Source: an uncultured Pseudomonadota bacterium (GTDB lineage: Bacteria > Myxococcota_A > Bradymonadia > Bradymonadales > GCA-2716585). From it: a stretch of DNA of 33,855 nt. Shown here one piece after another: positions 17,009-24,273 of the stretch (within the stretch, counting starts at the first letter, position 1; every line of letters starts with the position of its first letter). The stretch lies in contig CAKZKQ010000772.1 of NCBI GenBank assembly GCA_937123825.1, forward strand, positions 1 through 33,855. Reading direction: 5' to 3'. The position numbers were made by a program, and so were the translations under genes. The notes under the pieces are model-generated. The model had not been told where the DNA came from and made no database searches. It worked only from the letters and a program-made list of their open reading frames with translations.

Positions 17009-17542
17009 GTGAAGACAAGCGCCAAGAACCGGCATGACACACCGCCGAGGCGCGCATCGCCCATATGGGCTTCACCGACGCTGGCCACTTCCAAAATCGC
17101 CCCCTCCCCCTCTCCCCCCATACATACCAGACATGTGATCAAGGCAGGGCTGGCGCTGCTGGGCGCCGCGCTGTGCTTTGCGAGCGCCTGCTCCAATCCA
17201 GTGCTCGACGCGCGCCGCGATCAGGCCAACGGGCCGCGCCCGGCCCCGCTGAGCCGCATTCCCACCGATCTTGACCTCGATCCCAACGCCCAGTCCTGCC
17301 AGGACGACGCCAGCTGCACGATCGTCTACGGCGTGCCTGGACAACGCATCGAGGCGCTGTGCTGCGCCACCTGCGATCCGCGCCCCAGGGTCTTGAACCT
17401 GGACAACGCTCTGAGCGTGGCCCGCTGGAAGGAGCGCCTGGAGTGTGGTCAGGTGGCCTGTCCGTCGCTGGGCGGCTGCGGACAACAGGTGGGCGTGCCG
17501 ACTGAGGCCCGCTGCATCGCAGGGCTCTGCGCGCTGCCCTGA
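17009..17542 (+). CDS. Small Cys-rich lipoprotein, hypothetical
   Basis: I do not recognise the family. The GTG at 17009 has an ideal AGGAGG (16996-17001) 7 nt upstream and gives 177 residues, but then about 42 polar residues precede the hydrophobic signal segment. A GTG at 17135 would give a normal lipoprotein signal ending F-A-S-A-C, 135 residues in all, but it has no visible ribosome site. The mature part is rich in Cys (about ten), including C-C-x-x-C and paired C-x-x-D-x-x-C patterns. It resembles the Cys-rich motif C-x-x-D-x-x-C common in lipoproteins of this group, suggesting disulfides in the periplasm or at the cell surface. It lies downstream of the pseudo-hydrolase lipoprotein on the same strand, 58 nt from its stop. 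The start is uncertain, but the coding frame is well supported. Confidence 0.65.
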   Translation: MKTSAKNRHDTPPRRASPIWASPTLATSKIAPSPSPPIHTRHVIKAGLALLGAALCFASACSNPVLDARRDQANGPRPAPLSRIPTDLDLDPNAQSCQDDASCTIVYGVPGQRIEALCCATCDPRPRVLNLDNALSVARWKERLECGQVACPSLGGCGQQVGVPTEARCIAGLCALP

Positions 17543-17598
17543 GCGCCTTTTGGCAGCGCCCACAGCGGATAGCCCTTTAACAGCCCCCAAAATACAAA

Positions 17599-17632
17599 CG
17601 GCGATCGGCCCTTTTAAAAAGGGTGATCGCCG
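17599..17632. terminator. Candidate bidirectional terminator hairpin between convergent genes
   Basis: An inverted repeat with arms CGGCGATC and GATCGCCG plus inner CCCTTTT and AAAAGGG, i.e. a long near-perfect stem. It sits between two convergent genes (plus-strand end 17542, minus-strand end 17679). The A/T block is inside the stem, with no clear T-run following, so a terminator is the most likely role given position, but it is not textbook. Confidence 0.55.
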
Positions 17633-17678
17633 CGTTGCATGGACACTGTGCCAGACCGGGCATGGCCCAGCAGCAGCC

Positions 17679-18446
17679 TCAGTCGTCGAGGTACTGAGAC
17701 AGGACGACGGTGACGTTGTCGGTGCCGCCGTTCTCGTTGGCTTTCTGGATGAGGCGGTTGCAGGCCAGCTCCAGATCGTCGTTGCACTCCAGGAGGATCT
17801 CGCGCATGTCGGGGTCGGTGATCATGCCGTTGAGACCATCGGAGCACAGCAGGTAGATGTCGCCGTCCTCGGGCTCTTCGACCGTGATGTCGACCCGGAC
17901 CGTCTCCTTCATCCCCAAAGCACGCACGATGACGTTCTTGTGGGGGAAGTTCTCGATCTCCTCGGGAGTCAGGTCCTTCATTTTGATGTAGTCGTTGAGC
18001 AACGAGTGGTCTTCGGTCATTTGGACCAGCTCGCCGTTGCGCAGCCGATAAGCGCGGCTGTCGCCGACGTGGGCGATGTAGATGTGCTTGTCGGTATAGA
18101 AGCACACCACGATCGTGGTGCCCATGCCCTTTTGCTTGGCATTGTTGAGCGCGGCCTCGTAGATGTTGAGGTTCGCAAGCTTGATCGACGTGCAGAGTCG
18201 ATTCTCTTGATACTTGCGATCCTTGTCCATCTTAAATGGCCAGGTGATCTCTTCGTCTTCCTCAGTTTCCTTGAAGAACTTGGCCAACGTCTCAACCGCC
18301 ATTTGACTGGCGACCTCACCGCTGGCATGGCCTCCCATACCGTCTGCGACGATGTAGACGTTCTGATCGGCGTAGAGGAAGAGCGAATCCTCATTGTGAT
18401 CGCGCTTCATGCCGACGTGGGTGTTTCCGGCGTATCGAATCCTCAT
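17679..18446 (-). CDS. PP2C-family Ser/Thr protein phosphatase
   Basis: A 255-residue metal-dependent phosphatase of the Stp1/PrpC type that removes phosphate from Ser/Thr of proteins. All hallmarks are present: R-D-H-N-E-D-S near residue 15-21, A-D-G-M-G-G-H (34-40, metal Asp35), G-T-T at 109-111, G-D-S-R-A-Y (128-133), D-H-S-L, C-S-D-G-L (201-205, metal Asp203) and G-G-T-D-N-V (240-245, metal Asp243). The ATG at 18446 is right at the start of the family's usual N-terminus; longer frames would add 43 unconserved residues and run through the candidate promoter at 18478-18505. An in-window partner could be the Ser/Thr kinase at 24274-25905, but they are not linked in an operon. It is a single-gene transcript as far as can be seen. 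Confidence 0.93.
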   Translation of the reverse strand: MRIRYAGNTHVGMKRDHNEDSLFLYADQNVYIVADGMGGHASGEVASQMAVETLAKFFKETEEDEEITWPFKMDKDRKYQENRLCTSIKLANLNIYEAALNNAKQKGMGTTIVVCFYTDKHIYIAHVGDSRAYRLRNGELVQMTEDHSLLNDYIKMKDLTPEEIENFPHKNVIVRALGMKETVRVDITVEEPEDGDIYLLCSDGLNGMITDPDMREILLECNDDLELACNRLIQKANENGGTDNVTVVLSQYLDD

Positions 18447-18477
18447 AGGCTCTCGGAGGTGCGCGTGGCGTGGATTG

Positions 18478-18505
18478 ATAACAATACAGACCTTTGGATG
18501 TTCAA
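18478..18505 (-). promoter_or_regulatory. Candidate promoter of the PP2C gene
   Basis: On the minus strand TTGAAC, then 16 nt, then TGTTAT. The -10 centre is about 35 nt upstream of the ATG, giving a leader of about 25 nt. The same TTGAA(C/T)-N16-TGTTAT layout appears before lipA. Confidence 0.4.
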
Positions 18506-18710
18506 ACCCGCTCGAATAAACCTGCAACCCTGACACAGGCTCCAGAACATGGCCTCGGCCGTTGTCCTGTCTCAAACCGATTTTCAGGCGTCACAAGGCC
18601 CCCTCAAACAATGCGGGCTTGGCCAGAAAAAGTAACACGCACTTCAAACAAGGGTCAATTCTTCCATGTGATTATTGCGCAGACAGCCCATCGCGGGCTC
18701 CAAACGGCCC

Positions 18711-19652
18711 TCACCCAAGGATGATCTGGATGCGCGGGCCGGTCTCAATGCGCACTTCGGGGAACGCACGGTGCATGTCGCCGTCGATCGTGTAGACGAT
18801 CTCCTCGTTGGAGCGGATCACCGCCGTGCTGGAGATCGTGTCGGTGATCACCGCATCATCCACTCGCCTGCCCATCCTCAACGCAGGCAGCGCCCTGGCC
18901 ACCTCCATCTTGGATCCCTTGACCGCCGCCACGTGAAAGGCCCCCACGCGCTCCTCACAGCGCGTAAAGGGGCGCCACCCCAGACCGATCTGCTCAATGG
19001 TGCTGATCATCAACGACTTGTAGCTCGCCATCGGCCAGCGCTCGTTATCAAGCTCCACCTCGGCCTCAAAATCCTTAAAGAGCTTGCGCGACGTCTCCCC
19101 GCCGACCATGGCCGAAAAAACCGCCCGGGTCAGCAGCCGCGCCGCGATGCTGGGGCTGGGATTGCCGGTGCCGTAGTAGAGATCCAGGAAGTTGGAGATG
19201 AGCCCGTTGCCAAAAATGAAGCCGTAGCGCTCGCCGGTGTTGTCGCTGACCTTCATGATGTCGCGCTCGGTGATGTCAAAGTCACCGGTGGTGTAGTAGC
19301 GCTCGACGAGGTTGAGCAAAATCTGACCCGGCGTCCCCCGCGCACCAATGGCGTTGGAGATCGTGTTCATGGTCCCGCCGCGCAAAAAGGCGATCTTGGG
19401 CAGCGGCGTGTCCCCATAGACCTTGATGAAGGTCGTCAACGTGACGTGGTTGGTCCCGTCGCCGCCGTTGAGCGCCAGGACATCGATCTGGTTCTCCTTG
19501 AACTCCTCGGCCACGCGCGCGATGTCCTGGGTCTGGTTGGTCAACTCATAGGTGTCGTCCTTGCCCAGAATGTAGCCCAGACGGCGCATCTGCTCGGGAA
19601 AGCGGCGGTTGCGCCTGCTGTGGGGGTTGGTGACAATTCCGATGCCAGGCAT
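18711..19652 (-). CDS. Diacylglycerol kinase family protein (YegS/DAGK-like)
   Basis: A 313-residue lipid kinase-like protein. It carries the catalytic-domain signature G-G-D-G-T-N-H (residues 63-69), preceded by hydrophobic beta-strand residues, and the downstream G-G-T-M-N motif, both used in nucleotide binding by the DAGK/NAD-kinase fold. The substrate may be a lipid (diacylglycerol or sphingosine-like), but family members vary. The ATG at 19652 has AGGAG about 5 nt upstream; the 10 codons upstream in the same frame are not supported by a ribosome site. It is downstream of moeA with a gap of about 51 nt, so it could be cotranscribed with the epimerase-hydrolase-moeA cluster, but a functional link to molybdenum cofactor is not evident. 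The family assignment is firm, the substrate is not. Confidence 0.85.
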   Translation of the reverse strand: MPGIGIVTNPHSRRNRRFPEQMRRLGYILGKDDTYELTNQTQDIARVAEEFKENQIDVLALNGGDGTNHVTLTTFIKVYGDTPLPKIAFLRGGTMNTISNAIGARGTPGQILLNLVERYYTTGDFDITERDIMKVSDNTGERYGFIFGNGLISNFLDLYYGTGNPSPSIAARLLTRAVFSAMVGGETSRKLFKDFEAEVELDNERWPMASYKSLMISTIEQIGLGWRPFTRCEERVGAFHVAAVKGSKMEVARALPALRMGRRVDDAVITDTISSTAVIRSNEEIVYTIDGDMHRAFPEVRIETGPRIQIILG

Positions 19653-19703
19653 CTGCGCTCCTTTGCTCAAGCGTGCCCCCAAGAGGCACAGCCCGGCCCG
19701 CGA

Positions 19704-20960
19704 TCACCCTCGATCGCTGCCCGACGCCGCGCCGATCTCGTAGAGCACCTCCACATCGACCTGCTGGCCCTGCTCCAACGACCCAACACCAATGGGGATG
19801 TGCGCCAGCGCGTTGATCCCCGTCGTGGACAGCAGGTTGCCGCTGCCCTGATCGCCGCAAGGCATGAACTCATACCCCCCAGCGCCGTCCGCACGCAACA
19901 CCCCGCGCTGCAAATCGAGCCGCCGCTGCGTCGAACGCACCGCACGGCCCAACCGCGCCGACACACGCGCCAGACACCAATCAGACCGCCCCTGCGCCTT
20001 GAGGATCGCCGGACGCACAAACTGCCAGAACCCCACGTAGGCGCTGACCGGGTTGCCCGGCACGCCGATCAACGGCACCTTTCCTTGCTGGCTGACCCCA
20101 AAGGCCAGCGGCTTGCCCGGCTTGACCCTCACCTTCCAAAACGACAACTGCGCGCACAGCGCCTCCAGGACGTCCTTGACCACGTCCCGATCCCCCACCG
20201 ATACCCCGCCGGTGGACACCACCAGCTCCGCGCTGCCCAGCGCCTCCATAAAAACCTGCCGGGTGGGCTCAAACTCATCGGGCGCGATCGGCAAAACCCG
20301 CGCCTGCGCCCCGCACTCCTGCACCAACGCCGCCAGCGCATACCCCGATGAGTTGATGATCTGACCCGGCGCCGTGGCCTGCCCCACCTCAACCAACTCA
20401 TCGCCCGTCGAAATGATCGCCACCACCGGACGGCGCCTGACCGCCACCACCGCTTTGCCGCACGTGGCCAACAAACCAATCTCACCGCCGCGCAGCAACA
20501 CCCCCGGCTCCAACACAACCTGACCCACGTGAATATTCTCGCCCTGACGCCGGATGTGCGCCCCCTGACCGTTGCCGGGCAGCGCCTTGATGGTGACGTG
20601 GTCGGGCTCGGACTCGTCGGTGTCCTCGCGCATGATCACCGTGTCGGCCCCCTTGGGCAGCGGCCCCCCGGTCATGATCCGCGCGGCGGTGCCCGGCAAC
20701 AGGACACCGGGCGAGGCACCCGCAGGGGCTTCGAGCGACACCGGCAGGCGTATGGTTTGGTTTTGGGATACGCTGGCCACCTCGTCCCAGCGCACCGCGT
20801 AGCCGTCCATCGCCGAGTTGTCGAAGGCCGGGTGATCGGCCGGGGCCACGATCGGCTCGGCCAACACACGGCCGTGCGCCTGGGTCAGCGCCACGCGCTC
20901 GGTCCCCACCACCGACACCCCGGACAAAATGGCCGCCCTGGCCTCTTCAAGCAGCAACAT
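19704..20960 (-). CDS. moeA: Molybdopterin molybdenumtransferase MoeA
   Basis: A 418-residue enzyme that inserts molybdate into adenylated molybdopterin in molybdenum-cofactor synthesis. Recognisable blocks: F-D-N-S-A-M-D-G-Y-A (residues 46-55), a conserved region with R-I-M-T-G-G-P-L-P-x-G-A-D (94-106), S-T-G-D-E-L (184-189), T-G-G-V-S-V-G-D (250-257) and G-V-P-G-N-P-V-S-A (299-307). The length matches the family. The ATG is separated from the upstream hydrolase gene's stop by one base and has GGAGGAG about 7 nt upstream. No other molybdopterin genes are in the window, and the neighbours have no known role in the pathway. Confidence 0.95.
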   Translation of the reverse strand: MLLLEEARAAILSGVSVVGTERVALTQAHGRVLAEPIVAPADHPAFDNSAMDGYAVRWDEVASVSQNQTIRLPVSLEAPAGASPGVLLPGTAARIMTGGPLPKGADTVIMREDTDESEPDHVTIKALPGNGQGAHIRRQGENIHVGQVVLEPGVLLRGGEIGLLATCGKAVVAVRRRPVVAIISTGDELVEVGQATAPGQIINSSGYALAALVQECGAQARVLPIAPDEFEPTRQVFMEALGSAELVVSTGGVSVGDRDVVKDVLEALCAQLSFWKVRVKPGKPLAFGVSQQGKVPLIGVPGNPVSAYVGFWQFVRPAILKAQGRSDWCLARVSARLGRAVRSTQRRLDLQRGVLRADGAGGYEFMPCGDQGSGNLLSTTGINALAHIPIGVGSLEQGQQVDVEVLYEIGAASGSDRG

Positions 20961-20961
20961 C

Positions 20962-22092
20962 TCAGCGCTCCTCCAACCACTCCAACAACATCTCTACGAC
21001 CGCCGGATCCACGCGCCCAGGGCCGTGACGCCGGTGCAGCGCATGGGACAACTCCGGCAAAATGACCGCCTGCCCCTCCTGACGGCGCGAGAGCGCCTCC
21101 AGATAACGCAGCCGCTCCACGTCATCCACGTTCACATCATCCCCACCACCCATGTAGAGCAGCGGCCCGGTGTACTGAGTCAGCCACGCGTCGGTCTGCG
21201 CAGACGACGCCATCCACCCTCGCCAGAACGACGCCGGCGCGTTTAAAAAGACCTGCCCGGCGGGGGCGCGCCCTGCGGCGATCTCTTCCAATGTCCGCAG
21301 CGCCGCCTGCACCTGAGCCTGGGCAAGGGCACGCTCCTTGACCGAGAGCTGCGGAGCCTTTTGCTGGGCCAACCACACCAACTGGCGTCCGATGACGTCC
21401 TGAATCGGGCTGTGCGTGCCCGCCAGGAGCACCAGCGCGCTGGGTTCGGTGTCGCCCAGCGTCTCCAGCGCCAGCGTCCCGCCTTGGGAGTGGCCCACCA
21501 CGATCAACTCCGTCACCTCGGGGCGTTTGCGCAGCGCGCGCGCCGCCGCGCGGACATCCCCCACCAGATCGGCCCAGGTCGCTGCCCGCGCCGACTCGGC
21601 GCTGTAGACGCACGACGGATCGGCCCGCGCCGTGCACGTGCGCTTGTCGTAGCGCAGAACCGTGTAACCGCGCTCACCAAGCGCGCGGGCCAAATCTTTC
21701 AACACCGGCACCGGCTGGGCGTAGCGGCCTTTGATGTCGCCGCTGATTCGCCCCGCGCGGCTCTGAGGCCCAGAGCCATGCAAAAGCAGGATCCCTGGGC
21801 GTCTGGCCGGAGGCTCTCCCTTCCATTGGGGCACGCTGAGCGTCCCCACGAGGCGCAGGCGCCCGCCGGGGGAGTGATCGCTGAAGAATTCAATGGGGAC
21901 GTCGCTGACGGAGTACGGCTGGTGCGGCGCGCACTGCCCTTGAGCGTCGGAGGATTGCAGGACCCCACACAAGGACGCGGGAGGCTCTGGGGCGGGGGCT
22001 GGGCTCTTTTGGGGCGAGTTTGCGCAGCCCCACAGCGAGGCCACCAGGAGCGCTGTGAGCCAGGCCCTTGGATGTGCTTGGTGGGCGTTCAA
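20962..22092 (-). CDS. Lipoprotein alpha/beta hydrolase with intact Ser nucleophile
   Basis: A 376-residue lipoprotein; the signal ends L-W-G-C (Cys23). The alpha/beta-hydrolase core contains H-G-S-G (105-108, oxyanion loop), P-V-P-V-L-K-D-L, G-Y-T-V-L-R-Y-D-K-R, the nucleophile elbow G-H-S-Q-G (Ser202), then G-G-G-D-D and L-S-H-A-L-H near the C-terminus as likely acid and base. It is a clear paralogue of the plus-strand lipoprotein at 15817-16950. The start is a TTG overlapping the upstream epimerase's TGA (TTGA). No good Shine-Dalgarno is visible, so translational coupling is likely. Substrate unknown; an esterase or acyl-peptidase-like activity at the periplasmic face is inferred from the fold only. 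Confidence 0.85.
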   Translation of the reverse strand: MNAHQAHPRAWLTALLVASLWGCANSPQKSPAPAPEPPASLCGVLQSSDAQGQCAPHQPYSVSDVPIEFFSDHSPGGRLRLVGTLSVPQWKGEPPARRPGILLLHGSGPQSRAGRISGDIKGRYAQPVPVLKDLARALGERGYTVLRYDKRTCTARADPSCVYSAESARAATWADLVGDVRAAARALRKRPEVTELIVVGHSQGGTLALETLGDTEPSALVLLAGTHSPIQDVIGRQLVWLAQQKAPQLSVKERALAQAQVQAALRTLEEIAAGRAPAGQVFLNAPASFWRGWMASSAQTDAWLTQYTGPLLYMGGGDDVNVDDVERLRYLEALSRRQEGQAVILPELSHALHRRHGPGRVDPAVVEMLLEWLEER

Positions 22093-23192
22093 TTCTGGGT
22101 CAGATCGCGGGCGCCGGGCAGCCAGCCTTGCGACATGTACCAGTCGAAGGTGTCGCGAAGGCCGTTGAGGGTCACGGCGTGGCTGGGGCGAAAGCCAAGG
22201 CGGTGCAGCGCCGATACGTCGTAGACGTGGTCGCCTGCAAAATAGCCAAACATGTCGCGGTCAAGGCGCGGGACCAGCGGAGAGTCCATTTCCATCTCTC
22301 GGGTCAACTCTTCCCAGTCCTGACCCAGGACGCGGTTGATCCGGATGAGCTGTGACGACGGCAACCACTCTCCGGCCACCGCCAGCGCTTTGCCCAGCGG
22401 CCCAAAGATGGGCAGCGACGCCTGGGACTCAAAGTCCACCAACTCGGCGATGTAGCGCAGCAGTTCGCCCCAACGCACCGGGGTGGTGTCGGCCACGTTG
22501 TAGGCGTTGCCGACAACCTCGGAGCGGCGCAGCAAGAGCCGACAAGCTTCGGCCACGTCTTCCACGTGCACGTGGTGGCAGAGCGCGCCTCCGCTGGGGA
22601 TCCGCAGCCAGTCGTAGCCCTTGTGGCGGCCCAGCGCATAGAGCGCCATTACGGTGCCCAGCACGTAGCGGCTGCGCGGGCCGTAGATGGACGCGGGGCG
22701 CAGGATGGTCGCGTGCAGGCCTTTGAAGCGCTGGTAGAACCAGACCTTCTCTTCGCTCAGGCTCTTGGTCTTCTCGTAGTCGTTTTTGGGTTCGTGGGTG
22801 GTGGCCTCTGCGGCGGGCGTCTTCTCGGGTGTGCCGTAGGCCACGGCGCTGGAGATGTGGACAAACTTATCCACGCGCGCCTCGGCCGCTGCGGCGCAGA
22901 GCTGCTCGGTCAGCAGCACGTTGGCGTCGTAGAGCCGATCCCAATCCATGCCAAAGTCAAAGAGCCCGGCGGCGTTGACCACCCCACGGACCCCATCGAC
23001 CAGCTGCGCCGCCGCGCCGCGCGAGAGCAGATCGGCCTCGATCCACTGAGCCCCCGCCTCGAGCGCCATGGTGGAGTCCGACCCAGGAAGATCGGTGGCG
23101 CGCACCTCGTAACCCGCCGCGCGCAAACCGCGCACCACATGGCCACCGACAAATCCCCCCGCACCACTGACCAGCACCAGACCGTGTCGCAT
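22089..23192 (-). CDS. NAD(P)-dependent epimerase/dehydratase (extended SDR)
   Basis: A 367-residue extended short-chain dehydrogenase. The nucleotide-binding G-A-G-G-F-V-G motif is at residues 10-16, the catalytic pair is Tyr139 and Lys143 in Y-E-K-T-K, and Ser residues near 114-115 complete the active site. Family members act on nucleotide sugars or on steroid and isoprenoid-type substrates; this one cannot be assigned. The ATG has a very strong ribosome site (AAGGAGGT, about 4 nt away). It appears to be the first gene of a minus-strand cluster with the hydrolase, moeA and the DAGK-like gene. Confidence 0.9.
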   Translation of the reverse strand: MRHGLVLVSGAGGFVGGHVVRGLRAAGYEVRATDLPGSDSTMALEAGAQWIEADLLSRGAAAQLVDGVRGVVNAAGLFDFGMDWDRLYDANVLLTEQLCAAAAEARVDKFVHISSAVAYGTPEKTPAAEATTHEPKNDYEKTKSLSEEKVWFYQRFKGLHATILRPASIYGPRSRYVLGTVMALYALGRHKGYDWLRIPSGGALCHHVHVEDVAEACRLLLRRSEVVGNAYNVADTTPVRWGELLRYIAELVDFESQASLPIFGPLGKALAVAGEWLPSSQLIRINRVLGQDWEELTREMEMDSPLVPRLDRDMFGYFAGDHVYDVSALHRLGFRPSHAVTLNGLRDTFDWYMSQGWLPGARDLTQN

Positions 23193-23413
23193 CTGACCTC
23201 CTTCGGCTCACAGCGCAGTCCCTTGGTTTGAATGTCGCAGACTGCGCGTTTGAGGGTTCACACTGCCAGAGAATGCCGCCCGCCTTCAAGAATATTGACG
23301 CACAAGCCCCTCAAGAGGCCGCTTCGGCCCCCGATGACCCCACCACAAAGACATGGATGTGCAAAAGAGCGGGCAAGGAACGCCCAGGATAGACTCCGGT
23401 CAGGAGAAAATGC

Positions 23414-24265
23414 TCACCAGCGCCCTTCGATCATCGCACCCGCGCCGCCGTCGGGCGTCCAGAAAGGCGCAGCGCCCACCGCTGGGGCGTCTTTGTCGCC
23501 GTCGTCATCGAGCACCAACATGATGCCCCCAGCGATGGCCGCCGCGGCGCCCACACCGTAGAGGGCAAAGATGGTGGTGCGGCGCGAGTCGATGTCGTCC
23601 CGCAGGGCATCAAACTCGGCTTGGTTGCCCGCCAGCGCGGCGGCCTCGTAGTCATCAATGAGGCTGCCCGCGGTCACGTCCAGCGCCAACCCGGTCAGGA
23701 TCAACGCGCCGCCGGTCAGCGTCGCGCCCCAGGCCACGTAGGTGTAGGCCGAACCGCCACCGTCGCTGCCCACGGTCTGAGTGTCGCTGTCGCCTTCACC
23801 GCCGCCCTTGCCGGTGTCGCCATTGCCCTCGGTGCCGTCCCCCGGCCCCACCGCAACCACATCCCCCGGCCCTGGCCCTGCGGGCTCTGTCTTGCACTCG
23901 CCCAGCTCCGCCAGATAGCCCTCGGCGGCCTTGCGGTCCTCTTCGGCGGTGGCGGGGTTTTCGACGACGGTCTTGTAAAAGCGCGTGGCCGAGGGGCAGT
24001 CGCCCTTTTTGTGGTAGCAGCGGGCAATGTTGTAGTCGAGCAACGGGTCATCGAGGATGGTCTTGGCCTCGATGTACTTCAGGATCGCCTCGTCGTACTT
24101 TTCTTCGTAGGCCAGCTTGGTGGCGTCGGCGATGAGGCCGCGCAGCGCATCGGTATCGACGTCGTCCTGGGCCGCCGCCGATGACGCGGGCAACACCAGC
24201 GCCAGCATCACCAGGCTGACCCAGAACCACCTGGACAGGCCGTTGAAGACAGGCTGAACCTTCAT
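23414..24265 (-). CDS. TPR-containing exported membrane protein
   Basis: A 283-residue protein with a signal peptide (hydrophobic residues about 12-31, then A-A-A-Q), a TPR-like helical segment (residues 40-120, with Y-D-E-A-I-L-K-Y and Y-N-I-A-R-C-Y), a Gly/Asp/Thr-rich linker (about 125-170) and two hydrophobic stretches near residues 175-200 and 232-252 that could span or anchor in the membrane. The layout is common among Myxococcota proteins encoded next to Ser/Thr kinases. It starts 8 nt downstream of the kinase stop with GAGGGG just upstream of the ATG, so it is in the same operon. The function is unknown; a kinase partner or target is a reasonable guess. Confidence 0.8.
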   Translation of the reverse strand: MKVQPVFNGLSRWFWVSLVMLALVLPASSAAAQDDVDTDALRGLIADATKLAYEEKYDEAILKYIEAKTILDDPLLDYNIARCYHKKGDCPSATRFYKTVVENPATAEEDRKAAEGYLAELGECKTEPAGPGPGDVVAVGPGDGTEGNGDTGKGGGEGDSDTQTVGSDGGGSAYTYVAWGATLTGGALILTGLALDVTAGSLIDDYEAAALAGNQAEFDALRDDIDSRRTTIFALYGVGAAAAIAGGIMLVLDDDGDKDAPAVGAAPFWTPDGGAGAMIEGRW

Positions 24266-24273
24266 GAAACCCC

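Noticed and set aside
15679..17196. 505-codon minus-strand frame opposite the pseudo-hydrolase lipoprotein
   Set aside because: Shadow in the same register. The plus-strand frame has a signal peptide, a hydrolase core and a paralogue.
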